From Sphingobium sp. (GTDB lineage: Bacteria; Pseudomonadota; Alphaproteobacteria; Sphingomonadales; Sphingomonadaceae): a stretch of 64,000 nucleotides of DNA. Where the stretch lies: NCBI GenBank assembly GCA_020446425.1, contig JAGRES010000015.1:62001-126000 (forward strand), in the 5' to 3' direction. The notes beneath the pieces were generated by a model. It saw nothing but the letters and a program-made list of their open reading frames with translations, was not told where the DNA came from and did no database searches. Made by a program: the position numbers and the translations under genes. Below are positions 18,196 to 26,405 of the stretch, one piece after another; positions within the stretch are counted from its first letter, which is position 1, and every line of letters begins with the position of its first letter.

Positions 18196-18585
18196 ATGCC
18201 TGCCGCATCCGCAATCAAGGTGATGGTGGTCGACGACCAGACCAGCATGCGTGCAATGATCCGCCGCACGTTGCAGGATCTGGGCTTTCGCGACGTGCGC
18301 GACAAACCGAGCGCGACCGAAGCTCTGCCTGCGGTTCAGCAGGACCGGGTGCACCTCATCATATCGGACTATAATATGCCGGAGATGGACGGGCTGGAAT
18401 TTCTGAAGGCCGTCCGGTCCGATCCTGTCATCGGCAAGACGGTGTTCATCATGCTGACCGGATCGTCCGAGAAATCGGTTGTCCAGAAAGCCGCCGAGCT
18501 GGGCGTTAACAATTATGTCGTGAAGCCTTTTGCGCCTGCAGCGCTCAAGGAAAAGATCGAGCGCGTGTTCGGCGAGCTGAGCTGA
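18196..18585 (+). CDS. CheY-like response regulator (second copy)
   Basis: A single-domain receiver of 129 residues with VVDDQTSM, Asp58 in LIISDYNMPEMDG, Thr in MLTGSS and Lys in VVKPFAP, so it is fully competent for phosphorylation. It follows cheB, where a second CheY is often found and may act as motor-binding CheY or phosphate sink. ATG 18196 lies one base past the cheB stop. The open frame extends far upstream without meaning. Confidence 0.9.
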   Translation: MPAASAIKVMVVDDQTSMRAMIRRTLQDLGFRDVRDKPSATEALPAVQQDRVHLIISDYNMPEMDGLEFLKAVRSDPVIGKTVFIMLTGSSEKSVVQKAAELGVNNYVVKPFAPAALKEKIERVFGELS

Positions 18586-18605
18586 ACGGAAAAGAAAGAG
18601 AGCAT

Positions 18606-19127
18606 ATGCGCAGAGTAGCGATCATACAGGGCGAGCATGCCGTCGTGACGGAACCGGGCGTGGCGATCACCACGCTGCTGGGCTCGTGCATCGCGGTGTG
18701 CCTGCATGATGCGCAGGCGCATATTGGCGGGATGAATCATTTCCTGCTGGGCGAACCGCGCCCGGGGCAGACGATCCGCGCCGAAGACATGCACCGATAT
18801 GGCCTGCACGCGATGGAATTGCTCATCAATGCGATGATGCAGAAGGGTGCGGCGCGCCACCGCCTGAAGGCGCAGGTATTTGGCGGCGGCAATATCCAGT
18901 CGGCTTTCGGCAAGATCGGCACCGACAATGCCGACTTCGCACTGCGCTTCCTGAAGACCGAAAACATCCCTGTCGGCCAGACCAATGTAGGCGGCACACA
19001 GGCGCGCAAGGTGGAATTCATGGCGTGGGACGGCGTTGCGAACTGCACGCTTGTCTCTCAAGCGCCGCCCATTCGCAGGATGCCGCCTCCGCGTCCGGCG
19101 CCGGTCAGCGAGGTTGAGCTGTTTTGA
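18606..19127 (+). CDS. cheD: Chemoreceptor glutamine deamidase CheD
   Basis: Converts specific receptor glutamines to glutamates. The 173 residues contain the catalytic Cys in TLLGSCIAVCLHD near residue 35 and the His in GGMNHFLLG near residue 52, then the conserved VFGGGNIQS and NVGGTQARKVEF. ATG 18606 follows AAAGAGAG. It lies 20 bases behind the second cheY in the same operon. Confidence 0.94.
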   Translation: MRRVAIIQGEHAVVTEPGVAITTLLGSCIAVCLHDAQAHIGGMNHFLLGEPRPGQTIRAEDMHRYGLHAMELLINAMMQKGAARHRLKAQVFGGGNIQSAFGKIGTDNADFALRFLKTENIPVGQTNVGGTQARKVEFMAWDGVANCTLVSQAPPIRRMPPPRPAPVSEVELF

Positions 19128-19180
19128 CCCCGCTGCCAGACCCGCACCCCGATTTTCAACCCTGTCTTATGTGGTGAGCC

Positions 19181-19471
19181 ATGCCTTTTCATCCTTCCGT
19201 CTATCCGCTCTGTACCGCCATGGCCAATGAATGGCGTGAAATGCGGCATCAGCTTGAGAATCTCGCCGCCAGCCTGTGCACTGACGCTGCCTTTGCCGAA
19301 CGTCATGTAGAGAGCCTGCAGCTGTTCGACGCGCTGGCGCAGCAGGCAGATGAGAGCGCCGTGTTGCTCGACCGGCTGTCGGGCGGCATGCACAGCAACG
19401 AGGCATTGTCCCTCGTGCGGCTCGACATGATGCAGCAGCGGCTCGGCGCGGCGCTGGGCGAGCTATATTAG
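19181..19471 (+). CDS. Small hypothetical protein in chemotaxis operon
   Basis: 96 residues with no recognised domain. It is predicted largely helical: MANEWREMRHQLENLAASLC and VRLDMMQQRLGAALGELY look amphipathic. It lies between cheD (53 bases before) and motB (14 bases after), on the same strand, and has the same codon use, so it is probably a real motility gene. A short cofactor acting with the stator or with CheD is a guess only. Confidence 0.55.
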   Translation: MPFHPSVYPLCTAMANEWREMRHQLENLAASLCTDAAFAERHVESLQLFDALAQQADESAVLLDRLSGGMHSNEALSLVRLDMMQQRLGAALGELY

Positions 19472-19485
19472 CGGGGTAACAGCAT

Positions 19486-20355
19486 ATGGCCTCCGCTGCC
19501 AATAAGGATGAAAGACCTATCGTCATCCGCCGCGTCAAGAAGGTCGTGGGCGGCGGGCATCATGGCGGCGCGTGGAAGGTCGCCTATGCCGATTTCGTGA
19601 CGGCAATGATGGCGTTCTTTCTGCTGTTGTGGCTGATTTCCAGCCCTGACAAGGAACAGCTCAAGGGCTTGGCCGAATATTTCACTCCCGGACCGCCCAG
19701 CGCGCCGCAGGCAACCGGCACGACATCGGGTTCCAGCGCCTCGCCGGGTACGGGAGGCTCCACCCAGCGCAATATGGCGGACAGCCGAACCCCGCAGGGT
19801 GTGCCTGCGATGACGGCGACCTCTCCCGGTGTTGCACGCGGTGGCAGCGCGGAGATACCCAGCGCCGCGCTGCGTGTGCTGGCGCAGGAACTCAAGATTG
19901 CGCTCGACGCCGTGCGGCAGGACAATATGGCTCCCGCCAGCATGATGACCGATATCGGGCGTGATGAGCTACGCGTCAGCCTGACCGATACCGACAAGCA
20001 GTCGATGTTTCAGGGCGATAGTGCGACCTTGAACGCCTATGGCCGCAATGTGATGGCGCGGCTCGCGGCGAAGCTGCGCGACGTGGCGGTCAATATTGCG
20101 ATCGAAGGCCATACCGATGGCCGGGGCGGCGACAGCGACGCCAATTGGCGGTTGTCGGGTGAACGGGCGCTGGCCGCCCGCAATGCCCTTATTGCCAACG
20201 GCGTGCCGGCGGATCGCTTTCGCCAGGTGGTAGCGATGGCGGCAACGCGGCCGGTCTATCCCAATCAGCCGGAGCGCGCGGAAAACCGGCGCATCACAAT
20301 TATACTGCTGGCTGACAAGGCGGCACTGCCTAGCCACAGCAGCTTCGATTTCTGA
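19486..20355 (+). CDS. motB: Flagellar motor stator protein MotB
   Basis: Anchors the MotA/B stator to peptidoglycan. The 289-residue protein has the N-terminal VIRRVKKVVGGGHHGGAWKVAYADFVTAMMAFFLLLWL, where the channel Asp sits near residue 32, a Ser/Gly/Thr-rich linker, and a C-terminal OmpA-like domain (IEGHTDGRGGDSDANWRLSGERALAARNALIANGV). The start at 19486 follows GGGGTAAC. motA lies 6.6 kb upstream, with che genes in between, which is uncommon. Confidence 0.93.
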   Translation: MASAANKDERPIVIRRVKKVVGGGHHGGAWKVAYADFVTAMMAFFLLLWLISSPDKEQLKGLAEYFTPGPPSAPQATGTTSGSSASPGTGGSTQRNMADSRTPQGVPAMTATSPGVARGGSAEIPSAALRVLAQELKIALDAVRQDNMAPASMMTDIGRDELRVSLTDTDKQSMFQGDSATLNAYGRNVMARLAAKLRDVAVNIAIEGHTDGRGGDSDANWRLSGERALAARNALIANGVPADRFRQVVAMAATRPVYPNQPERAENRRITIILLADKAALPSHSSFDF

Positions 20356-20370
20356 CCGGGCGGTGCGGGT

Positions 20371-20820
20371 ATGAAGAAGATAGTGCTGCCGCTTATCCTG
20401 TTGTTCGCCGGGCTGGGCATAGGTGGTGGTGCGGCTTATGGTGTGGGCCATTTCCTTGGCCCGCCTCCGGCTGCTGATGCGCATGCCGAGGAGCAGCACG
20501 AGCCGGTCGAAACGGCATTCATCCCTGCGGGCGTTATCATGGCGCCAATCGTGGCGGAGGATGGCAACCTTTCCGGCTACGCCAATTTCGAGGTGCAGCT
20601 CGAGGTGCCGGTGGACAAGACCGATGCGGTGACGGCGAAGCTTCCCCTGTTGCTGCATGCCGTCAATATGCGCGCTTTCCAGACGCCCATGGCGGCCGGG
20701 CCGCAGCACATCTTGCCGGATCTCAAGGTTTTTGCGAAAATGGTTGAGGATGCAGCGGCGGAGTCTCTGGGCAAGGGCGAAATCGTCCGCGCCATCGTCA
20801 TCAGCGCGAAGCCGGTTTAG
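20371..20820 (+). CDS. FliL-like flagellar basal-body-associated protein
   Basis: 149 residues: an N-terminal membrane anchor (IVLPLILLFAGLGIGGGAAYGVG), an acidic His/Glu linker, and a periplasmic beta-sheet domain with a Y-A-N-F-E-V-Q-L-E-V strand pattern. This fits FliL, which surrounds the stator. Similarity is weaker than for canonical FliL, hence the cautious call. It is the last gene of the motility operon; a TCGAGA-rich repeat follows. Confidence 0.65.
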   Translation: MKKIVLPLILLFAGLGIGGGAAYGVGHFLGPPPAADAHAEEQHEPVETAFIPAGVIMAPIVAEDGNLSGYANFEVQLEVPVDKTDAVTAKLPLLLHAVNMRAFQTPMAAGPQHILPDLKVFAKMVEDAAAESLGKGEIVRAIVISAKPV

Positions 20821-20862
20821 GGCTCGGTCCTAGAGTGCGTCCTGTTTATATTGAATAATCCC

Positions 20863-20969
20863 GTTCTGTTCGAGCGGCTATCGAGCTGAGTCGAGATAGC
20901 CGTCGAGAACTCCTTTCTCGACTTCGGTTCTCGACAAGCTCGAACCTGCGCTCGAAACGAACGGTTCTA
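20863..20969. repeat. Dispersed intergenic TCGAGA-rich repeat, copy A
   Basis: About 107 bases of overlapping TCGAG/CTCGA units between the fliL-like gene and fliP, two convergent genes. Its reverse complement matches 31654-31762 almost throughout, including the ends (AACGGTTC and GTTCGTTTCGAGCGCAGG). The palindromic content would fold into hairpins, so it could stop transcription from both sides. Confidence 0.75.
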
Positions 20970-20986
20970 CTTAAACATGACAAGCC

Positions 20987-21709
20987 CTACCCCCCGAAAC
21001 TCTTCACCAGCGATCCCGCGACCAGCGACCAGCCATCGACCAGCACGAAGAAAATGATCTTCATCGGCAGCGCTATGCTGGTGGGGGGAAGCATCATCAT
21101 GCCCATTGCCATCAGCACCGCCGCAACGGCGAGGTCAATCACGAGGAAGGGCAAAAGCAGCAGAAAGCCGATCTCGAACGCGCGGCGCAGCTCCGACACC
21201 ATGAAGGCGGGGATCAGGATGCCCATCGGCATTGTGGCGCGCTCAGGCGGTGGCTTGCGCGACAGTTCGACGAAGAGCGAGAGATCCTCGGCGCGCACCT
21301 GGCCCAGCATGAAATCGCGCAGCGGCCCTGACGCGCGCTCCATCGCCGTTTTCTCGTCGATCTGTCCTGCGCTATAAGGCGCAATGCCGGCATCCCACGC
21401 TTTCTCGAATGTGGGCTGCATTACGAAAAAGCTGAGGAACAGGGCGAGGCTGATGATCACCGGGTTGGGCGGCACGCCCGGCGCGCCGATGCCTGTGCGC
21501 AGCAACGACAGCGCGACAACGATGCGCGTGAAGCTGGTGATCGTCATCAATATGCCGGGGGCGAGACTGAGGATGGTCAGGCCGATGACCAGCCGGACGA
21601 TATGCTGGCTCATACCTCCGCCGCTGGCTTCCTGCGCGATGGCCGGTTCGGGTATTATTATCGCTAGCGTGAAGCCAAGCGCCGCAAGGGCGCGAAGAAC
21701 CGCTCTCAT
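20987..21709 (-). CDS. fliP: Flagellar type III export protein FliP
   Basis: An inner-membrane core subunit of the export gate (FliPQR). The 240 residues include an N-terminal signal-like segment (ALAALGFTLAIIIPEPAIA), the conserved LTILSLAPGILMTITSFTRIVVALSLLRTGIG and FVMQPTFEKAWD segments, and VIDLAVAAVLMAMGMMMLPPTSIALPMKIIFFVLVDGWSLV near the C-terminus. ATG 21709 overlaps the fliO stop as ATGA. It is the last gene of the minus-strand fliN-fliO-fliP operon. Confidence 0.95.
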   Translation of the reverse strand: MRAVLRALAALGFTLAIIIPEPAIAQEASGGGMSQHIVRLVIGLTILSLAPGILMTITSFTRIVVALSLLRTGIGAPGVPPNPVIISLALFLSFFVMQPTFEKAWDAGIAPYSAGQIDEKTAMERASGPLRDFMLGQVRAEDLSLFVELSRKPPPERATMPMGILIPAFMVSELRRAFEIGFLLLLPFLVIDLAVAAVLMAMGMMMLPPTSIALPMKIIFFVLVDGWSLVAGSLVKSFGG

Positions 21710-22107
21710 CGCGATTGCATCGGTATGGGGTCATGGCGCGGCATGCGCCTGCGCAGCGGGAAAAACGGCACCGGGCAATGCGGCGAAGGCGGCGGCGGCA
21801 TGGGCACTGCATGGTTCGTTTCGGGTAAGGAAGCCGTTTCCGGCTCCTGCGCCGCCTCATCGAGCAGCATGTTTCCTTCCGGCGCGATCAGCAGCAGGAA
21901 CTCGCGCTGGTCCCGGCGCACGATCAGCAGGCTGCGCCTGGCGTCGATGCCGATGCGTTCGGATATGCCAAGGCGGCTTTGCGCGCCGCCCCCGATGCGG
22001 CCGGGCAGGCGGATGTCGTAGCGCCGCACTGCCCATAAGGCGGCGCTGAGCATCGCCAGCACGGCCATCAGGCCGCCCAATGAGCGAAGAAGCGCAATCG
22101 CATCCAT
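21706..22107 (-). CDS. fliO: Flagellar biosynthetic protein FliO
   Basis: A 133-residue bitopic membrane protein that helps assemble the FliP ring. One membrane segment (LRSLGGLMAVLAMLSAALWAVRRY) is followed by the FliO pattern RLGISERIGIDARRSLLIVRRDQREFLLLIAPEGN and a proline-rich tail. ATG 22107 has GGGGAGG eight bases before it; longer starts in the frame lack this. Its stop overlaps fliP and it starts two bases from the fliN stop. Confidence 0.88.
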   Translation of the reverse strand: MDAIALLRSLGGLMAVLAMLSAALWAVRRYDIRLPGRIGGGAQSRLGISERIGIDARRSLLIVRRDQREFLLLIAPEGNMLLDEAAQEPETASLPETNHAVPMPPPPSPHCPVPFFPLRRRMPRHDPIPMQSR

Positions 22108-22109
22108 AC

Positions 22110-22343
22110 CTATCCTCCCCGTTTCAACACTTCGGTGATTTCGAGCGACATACGGTCCTCGTCGACCAGTATCTGCCCTTTGGCGACCATATGGCCGTTG
22201 ACGAAAATCAGACTGGGGTCGTCCTGCCCGCAATCGAGCGGGATCATCGCGCCGCGGCTCATGCCCAATATTTCGCGCACCGGCAGATGTGTGGACCCCA
22301 ATGCGATCGTCAGCTCGATCTCTATGTCGTCAATGGCCGGCAT
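22110..22343 (-). CDS. fliN: Flagellar motor switch protein FliN
   Basis: A C-ring component of the rotor switch. At 77 residues it is the minimal SpoA-domain form, without the N-terminal extension seen in enterics: IEIELTIALGSTHLPVREILGMSRGAMIPLD and ILVDEDRMSLEITEVL are typical. ATG 22343 follows GGAGAGG. It is the first gene of fliNOP and diverges from flgC; the 117-base gap holds two A/T-core motifs. Confidence 0.9.
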   Translation of the reverse strand: MPAIDDIEIELTIALGSTHLPVREILGMSRGAMIPLDCGQDDPSLIFVNGHMVAKGQILVDEDRMSLEITEVLKRGG

Positions 22344-22389
22344 GCGCCTCTCCAGCGAAGCGCGTCCGTCGCGCCTCTTTCTCCATGAT

Positions 22390-22434
22390 AGGAAAATTTT
22401 GCCGGGTCCGGCCGGAGCGCGGAAATTTTTGCCT
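22390..22434. promoter_or_regulatory. Paired GGAAA-A/T-TTGCC motifs between fliN and flgC
   Basis: GGAAAATTTTGCC (about 22391-22403) and GGAAATTTTTGCC (about 22422-22434) lie 31 bases apart on either side of a TCCGGCCGGA palindrome, in the divergent region of two flagellar operons. The spacing of about three helical turns suggests a shared operator, perhaps for a FlbD-like flagellar activator. No standard -24/-12 spacing is seen. Confidence 0.4.
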
Positions 22435-22460
22435 ATAAATGATGGGAAGGAGAGAGCCTG

Positions 22461-22868
22461 ATGGACCTCGAAAATTCGGTCGGCGTATCGGCCAGCGGCC
22501 TGCGCGCGCAATCGCTCAGAATGCGCGTGATCGCCGAAAATCTGGCAAATACGGACTCGGTGGCGGAAACGCCGGGCGGTGCGCCCTATCGCCGCCGCGT
22601 ACCCGCATTCCGCGCCGAGGTCGACAAGGCCAGCGGCGCAACCGAAGTGAGCGTGACCGGCATCAAAAGCGACCGCAGCGATTTCCCGCGCACCTATCAG
22701 CCCGGGCATCCGGCGGCGGACGCGAACGGCTATGTGCTGATGCCCAATGTCAATGCGCTGACCGAAGCCGCCGACATGAAGGCGGCACAGCGCAGCTATG
22801 AAGCGAATTTGAACGCGATAGAAGCCGCGCGGTCGCTGACCATGCGGACGATAGACCTGCTGAAATAG
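22461..22868 (+). CDS. flgC: Flagellar basal-body rod protein FlgC
   Basis: A proximal-rod subunit. The 135 residues begin with the rod/hook motif SVGVSASGLRAQSLRMRVIAENLANTDS and end with MPNVNALTEAADMKAAQRSYEANLNAIEAARSL. The start at 22461 follows GGAAGGAGAG. flgB normally lies just upstream of flgC, but none is present here; the operon starts with flgC and continues to fliE nine bases later. Confidence 0.95.
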   Translation: MDLENSVGVSASGLRAQSLRMRVIAENLANTDSVAETPGGAPYRRRVPAFRAEVDKASGATEVSVTGIKSDRSDFPRTYQPGHPAADANGYVLMPNVNALTEAADMKAAQRSYEANLNAIEAARSLTMRTIDLLK

Positions 22869-22879
22869 GGGAGGGTGTG

Positions 22880-23206
22880 ATGGTGAACGGTATAAACGCG
22901 CTCGATGCGATTTCTGCCTATGGCCGCGCCAGCGGGGTTGGCGGCAAAGCGCCGGCCCAACCGGCTGGCGACAGCGCACCCGGTGGCGATGCGAGCTTCG
23001 GCGATCTGGTATCGGATATGGTGGGCAGCACTGCCGATGCACTGGGCAAGGCAGAGCAGGCGAGTATGAAGCAGGTGGCAGGCAAGGGCGACCTGATCGA
23101 CGTCGTCACCGCCATTGGTGCTGCGGAAACGGCGCTGGATACGGTTGTCGCCGTGCGTGATCGGGTGGTGAGCGCCTATCAGGAAATCATGCGGATGCAG
23201 ATTTAA
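22880..23206 (+). CDS. fliE: Flagellar hook-basal body protein FliE
   Basis: An adaptor between the MS ring and the rod. The 108 residues show a Gly/Ala-rich start, FGDLVSDMVGSTADALGKAEQASMKQVAGKGDLIDVVTAIGAAETAL, and the conserved terminal VVAVRDRVVSAYQEIMRMQI. ATG 22880 is chosen over an adjacent GTG at 22877 because of spacing from GGGGAGGG. It is followed by a hairpin repeat and then fliQ. Confidence 0.92.
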   Translation: MVNGINALDAISAYGRASGVGGKAPAQPAGDSAPGGDASFGDLVSDMVGSTADALGKAEQASMKQVAGKGDLIDVVTAIGAAETALDTVVAVRDRVVSAYQEIMRMQI

Positions 23207-23220
23207 TGATCAGATCCGTG

Positions 23221-23266
23221 CATCCTGAGGAGCCATTTTGACTTGGCTCAATGGTTCCTCAGGATG
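23221..23266. repeat. Inverted repeat CATCCTGAGGA between fliE and fliQ
   Basis: The arms 23221-23234 (CATCCTGAGGAGCC) and 23253-23266 (GGTTCCTCAGGATG) pair at 13 of 14 positions around an 18-base loop. This looks like a dispersed palindromic element of the CATCCTGAGGA class seen in alphaproteobacteria. It could attenuate or process the flagellar transcript between fliE and fliQ. Confidence 0.65.
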
Positions 23267-23285
23267 AACGGAATGAGGAAAGATA

Positions 23286-23558
23286 ATGGAAAGCCTACCA
23301 CCCGCCGATATGATGATGCTGGCACGTGGCGCATTGATGCTGCTCCTCACTATTGCGGGGCCGATGCTGGTCGTGTCGCTGATCATCGGTGTGGCGATCG
23401 GGCTGGTGCAGGCGCTGACGCAAATTCAGGAAATGACGCTGACCTTTGTGCCGAAGATGATCGGCATCGGTGTTGTCATGATGCTCAGCTTGCCGATGAT
23501 AGGCCGTGCGCTTTCCACATTCATGGAACAGCTGGTCCTGCGCATTGCCGGGCAATGA
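23286..23558 (+). CDS. fliQ: Flagellar export protein FliQ
   Basis: A 90-residue export-gate subunit with two membrane helices (GALMLLLTIAGPMLVVSLIIGVAIGLVQA and FVPKMIGIGVVMMLSLPMIGRALSTFMEQL) flanking the conserved ALTQIQEMTLTF loop. ATG 23286 follows GAGGAAAG. Ten bases separate it from fliR. Confidence 0.95.
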   Translation: MESLPPADMMMLARGALMLLLTIAGPMLVVSLIIGVAIGLVQALTQIQEMTLTFVPKMIGIGVVMMLSLPMIGRALSTFMEQLVLRIAGQ

Positions 23559-23567
23559 CGCCGCGTC

Positions 23568-24359
23568 ATGGGGTTCGACACGCTTCTCGAAATCGCACCC
23601 AATCTGCCGCGATGGACCATGCTTTATGCGCTGGTGTTCGCCCGCATGGGCGCGATGCTGATGCTGTTGCCCGGGTTTTCCGACGATGCCGTGCCGGGGC
23701 GGCTACGCCTGCTGATCGCGCTTGCGGTCGCGGCGGGCCTGCAAGGGATGGTGGGTGCGCATACCGGCGCTGCGCTCGATACCGTGATGTCGGATGATGC
23801 CGGTTTTGCCCATATGCTGCTGGTCGAGCTGCTCACCGGTCTGCTGCTGGGCGGGGTAGTGCGCCTCATGTTTCTGGCGATCACCATTGCAGGCGCGATC
23901 ATCAGCCTGAATGTCGGCCTTACCTCTGCGCTGGTCAACGATCCGTCGGCGGGTGGGCAGGTGCCCATCCTTGCCCGCTTCATCAGCGTTTCGGCGCTGC
24001 TGGTGTGCATGGGCATGGGGGTGCATCATCTCTGGCTCGGCGCGCTGGTGGACAGCTATATAGTCTTTCCTGTTGGGCGCATGCCGCCTTCCGCTGACTT
24101 CGCGCAGCTTGCGCTCAACGCCACTACCGGAGCGATGGCGCTGGGCCTCAGCCTTGCTGCGCCCATCGTCATCTACGGCATAATTTTCAACACCGCCCTT
24201 GGCCTTGCCGCGCGCCTCGCGCCGCAGTTGCAGATTTTCTTCATCGGCCAGCCGCTCAACATATTGCTCGGCATTGCGCTGACCACCGCCGCGCTCGCGG
24301 CCTCGCTCACCGGTTTTGCGGGCCGGATGGCGGAGTGGGCGCAGGCCCTGTCGGGATAG
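23568..24359 (+). CDS. fliR: Flagellar export protein FliR
   Basis: A 263-residue polytopic export-gate subunit. Six hydrophobic segments are visible, with the family marks FARMGAMLMLLPGFSDDAVPGRLRLLIALAVA near residue 22 and IIFNTALGLAARLAPQLQIFFIGQPLNILLGIAL near residue 205. It is in the standard order fliQ-fliR-flhB; three bases separate it from flhB. Confidence 0.95.
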   Translation: MGFDTLLEIAPNLPRWTMLYALVFARMGAMLMLLPGFSDDAVPGRLRLLIALAVAAGLQGMVGAHTGAALDTVMSDDAGFAHMLLVELLTGLLLGGVVRLMFLAITIAGAIISLNVGLTSALVNDPSAGGQVPILARFISVSALLVCMGMGVHHLWLGALVDSYIVFPVGRMPPSADFAQLALNATTGAMALGLSLAAPIVIYGIIFNTALGLAARLAPQLQIFFIGQPLNILLGIALTTAALAASLTGFAGRMAEWAQALSG

Positions 24360-24362
24360 GCC

Positions 24363-25421
24363 ATGGCGGATAACGACCAGAAGACATTAGATCCGACACC
24401 CAAGAAGCTGGAGGATGCGCGCAAGAAAGGCGATGTTCCCAGCGCGCCGGAAATGCGGCATGCAGCGATGTTCGGCGGCATGCTGATCATCGTCGTGGTG
24501 TTGGGCGGATATGCCGCGCGCGAGCTGGCCAGCCTTGCGGGATCGCTATGGGGGCATTCGGGTGAGCGTCCACTGGAGGCGGCCATGGCACCCAAGCTGG
24601 CGCGCACGGCGATAGGGGGACTGCTGTTCGCCATAGGCCCGCTGCTGCTGGTGACTGTGGCGATGGCAATTGCCGGACTGTTCCTGCAAGGCCGCCCGAC
24701 GGTCAGCGCCTCACGCCTGAAGCTGAAATGGGACCGGCTGTCGCCCATGGCGGGCCTGAAGCGTCTGTTCGGCAAGCAGGCATGGGTCGAATTCGCCAAG
24801 ACGCTGGCCAAATTTGCTTTTGTGGCCATGGTTCTCGGTTTCATCGCATGGCCGGGGCTCACAGGACTGGATCATATGATTGGCGCCGATGCGGGCAATA
24901 TCGGCCTTTATGCAACCGTCATGGTGCAAAAGATGGTCATGGCCGTGGTGGCGATGGTCGGTGTGCTGGCGCTCGTTGATTTCGTATACCAGCGCCGCGC
25001 GTGGACCGCGAAGATGCGCATGAGCCATCAGGAAGTGAAGGACGAGCATAAGGAAAGCGAGGGCGATCCGCAGATCAAGGCGCGGGTTCGCGCCATTCAG
25101 ATGCAGCGCGCGCGCAGCCGCATGATGGCGGCGGTGCCTGATGCCAGCGTCATCATCACCAACCCGACTCATTATGCCGTGGCGCTCAAATATGATCATG
25201 GCGCGATGTCAGCGCCGGTGGTGGTGGCCAAGGGTGTGGACCTGATCGCCGCGAAAATAAGAGAGATCGCGGACGTGCATGCTGTGCCCATTGTCGAAAG
25301 CCCGCCGCTTGCCCGCGCGCTCTATGCCTCGGTAGATGTCGACCAGCCGATCAGGATCGAGCATTACAAGGCGGTGGCTGAGATCATCAGCTATGTGTTG
25401 CGGGTGACCCGTAAAAACTGA
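24363..25421 (+). CDS. flhB: Flagellar export switch protein FlhB
   Basis: Controls the substrate switch from hook to filament proteins. The 352 residues include the N-terminal DQKTLDPTPKKLEDARKKGDVP, four membrane helices and the cytoplasmic domain with the autocleavage motif NPTH in VIITNPTHYAVALKY near residue 265, followed by PPLARALYASVDVDQPI. It is complete and ends the operon. Confidence 0.96.
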   Translation: MADNDQKTLDPTPKKLEDARKKGDVPSAPEMRHAAMFGGMLIIVVVLGGYAARELASLAGSLWGHSGERPLEAAMAPKLARTAIGGLLFAIGPLLLVTVAMAIAGLFLQGRPTVSASRLKLKWDRLSPMAGLKRLFGKQAWVEFAKTLAKFAFVAMVLGFIAWPGLTGLDHMIGADAGNIGLYATVMVQKMVMAVVAMVGVLALVDFVYQRRAWTAKMRMSHQEVKDEHKESEGDPQIKARVRAIQMQRARSRMMAAVPDASVIITNPTHYAVALKYDHGAMSAPVVVAKGVDLIAAKIREIADVHAVPIVESPPLARALYASVDVDQPIRIEHYKAVAEIISYVLRVTRKN

Positions 25422-25448
25422 TCCGGCCAGATGGGCCGGACGCCGTGA

Positions 25449-26405
25449 TTATATCGCCTTGACGATGCAATCCGCGCCAGCGGCCTTGATCGACACGCAG
25501 AGTTTAGCCGCATCCGCACGGCTGGCGAGCGGGCCTGCCTGCAGGCGCACGATCTTACCGTCGCTCGGCGTATAATGCTGATAGCTGGAAAGCGCGGGCA
25601 CCTTTGCCGATACGGCTTTCCATTGGGTTTCCGCGCGCCTGGCTTCGCTGAACGCGCCAAGCTGAATGCGCCAGTTGCCCTGAGCCGCAGGGGCTGGCGC
25701 GGGCGATGGCGGTGGTGGGGCGGCCTTTTGCGGCGCTGCCACGGGCTTGGGCGTTGCAGTGGGGCGCGGCGGTTGCGTAGGTGCCGGCATCTTGGCAGCA
25801 GGCTTGCCAGTATTTGCCGCCAGCGTCGCCTGCTGCGCCTTCACATCCATCTGCTCGGCCAGCGCAATACCCTCAATGCGCTGTTCCTGTGGGATATACT
25901 GATCCATGATCGACAATGTATGGGCCGCCTGCGGCAGGCCGGATGCCGCTGACCGGCTCATCATCGCATAGGCGCGGACCCAATCCTTGGTAACATGATC
26001 GCCGTTGAACAATGCTGTGCCCGCCAGATATTGCGCGCGCGGCTCGCCCCGCTCGGCAGAGCGCATCAGATAAGGCATGGCTTCGGCGCGGCGACCCTGC
26101 TGGAAGAGCAACAGGCCGTAATTATCCTCGGCCTGTGCATGGCCCTTTTCCGTCGCCTTGCGATAGAGGTCCAGCGCGCGGTTGATATCGGTGGGTACGC
26201 CGCGGCCTAGCTTGTAGGCCTGGCCCAGGTTGAACAATGCGTCCGCGTCGCCCGCATCGGCCAGCGGCTTCCAGATGGCGACAGCGCGGCCATAATCGCC
26301 CTGCGCCCATGCATCGACACCGCCCTTTACGTCGGCCCATACAGGACAGGGGCTGAACGCTGTCAGCGCCAGCACGATGGCCACGGTCCGGTGTTTCAGC
26401 ATCAT
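25449..26405 (-). CDS. Sel1-repeat and SPOR-domain protein
   Basis: A secreted or periplasmic protein of about 318 residues. It has a signal peptide (VAIVLALTAFSPCPVWA), then four Sel1/TPR-like repeats (DADALFNLGQAYKLGRGVPTDINRALDLYRKA type), a Pro/Ala/Lys linker, and a C-terminal SPOR domain (WRIQLGAFSEARRAETQWK), which binds denuded peptidoglycan at division sites. Starts at 26405 and 26402 (tandem ATG) are both possible behind AGGG. Its last domain resembles that of the SPOR lipoprotein at 27.9 kb, so the two may share a cell-envelope role. Confidence 0.82.
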   Translation of the reverse strand: MMLKHRTVAIVLALTAFSPCPVWADVKGGVDAWAQGDYGRAVAIWKPLADAGDADALFNLGQAYKLGRGVPTDINRALDLYRKATEKGHAQAEDNYGLLLFQQGRRAEAMPYLMRSAERGEPRAQYLAGTALFNGDHVTKDWVRAYAMMSRSAASGLPQAAHTLSIMDQYIPQEQRIEGIALAEQMDVKAQQATLAANTGKPAAKMPAPTQPPRPTATPKPVAAPQKAAPPPPSPAPAPAAQGNWRIQLGAFSEARRAETQWKAVSAKVPALSSYQHYTPSDGKIVRLQAGPLASRADAAKLCVSIKAAGADCIVKAI

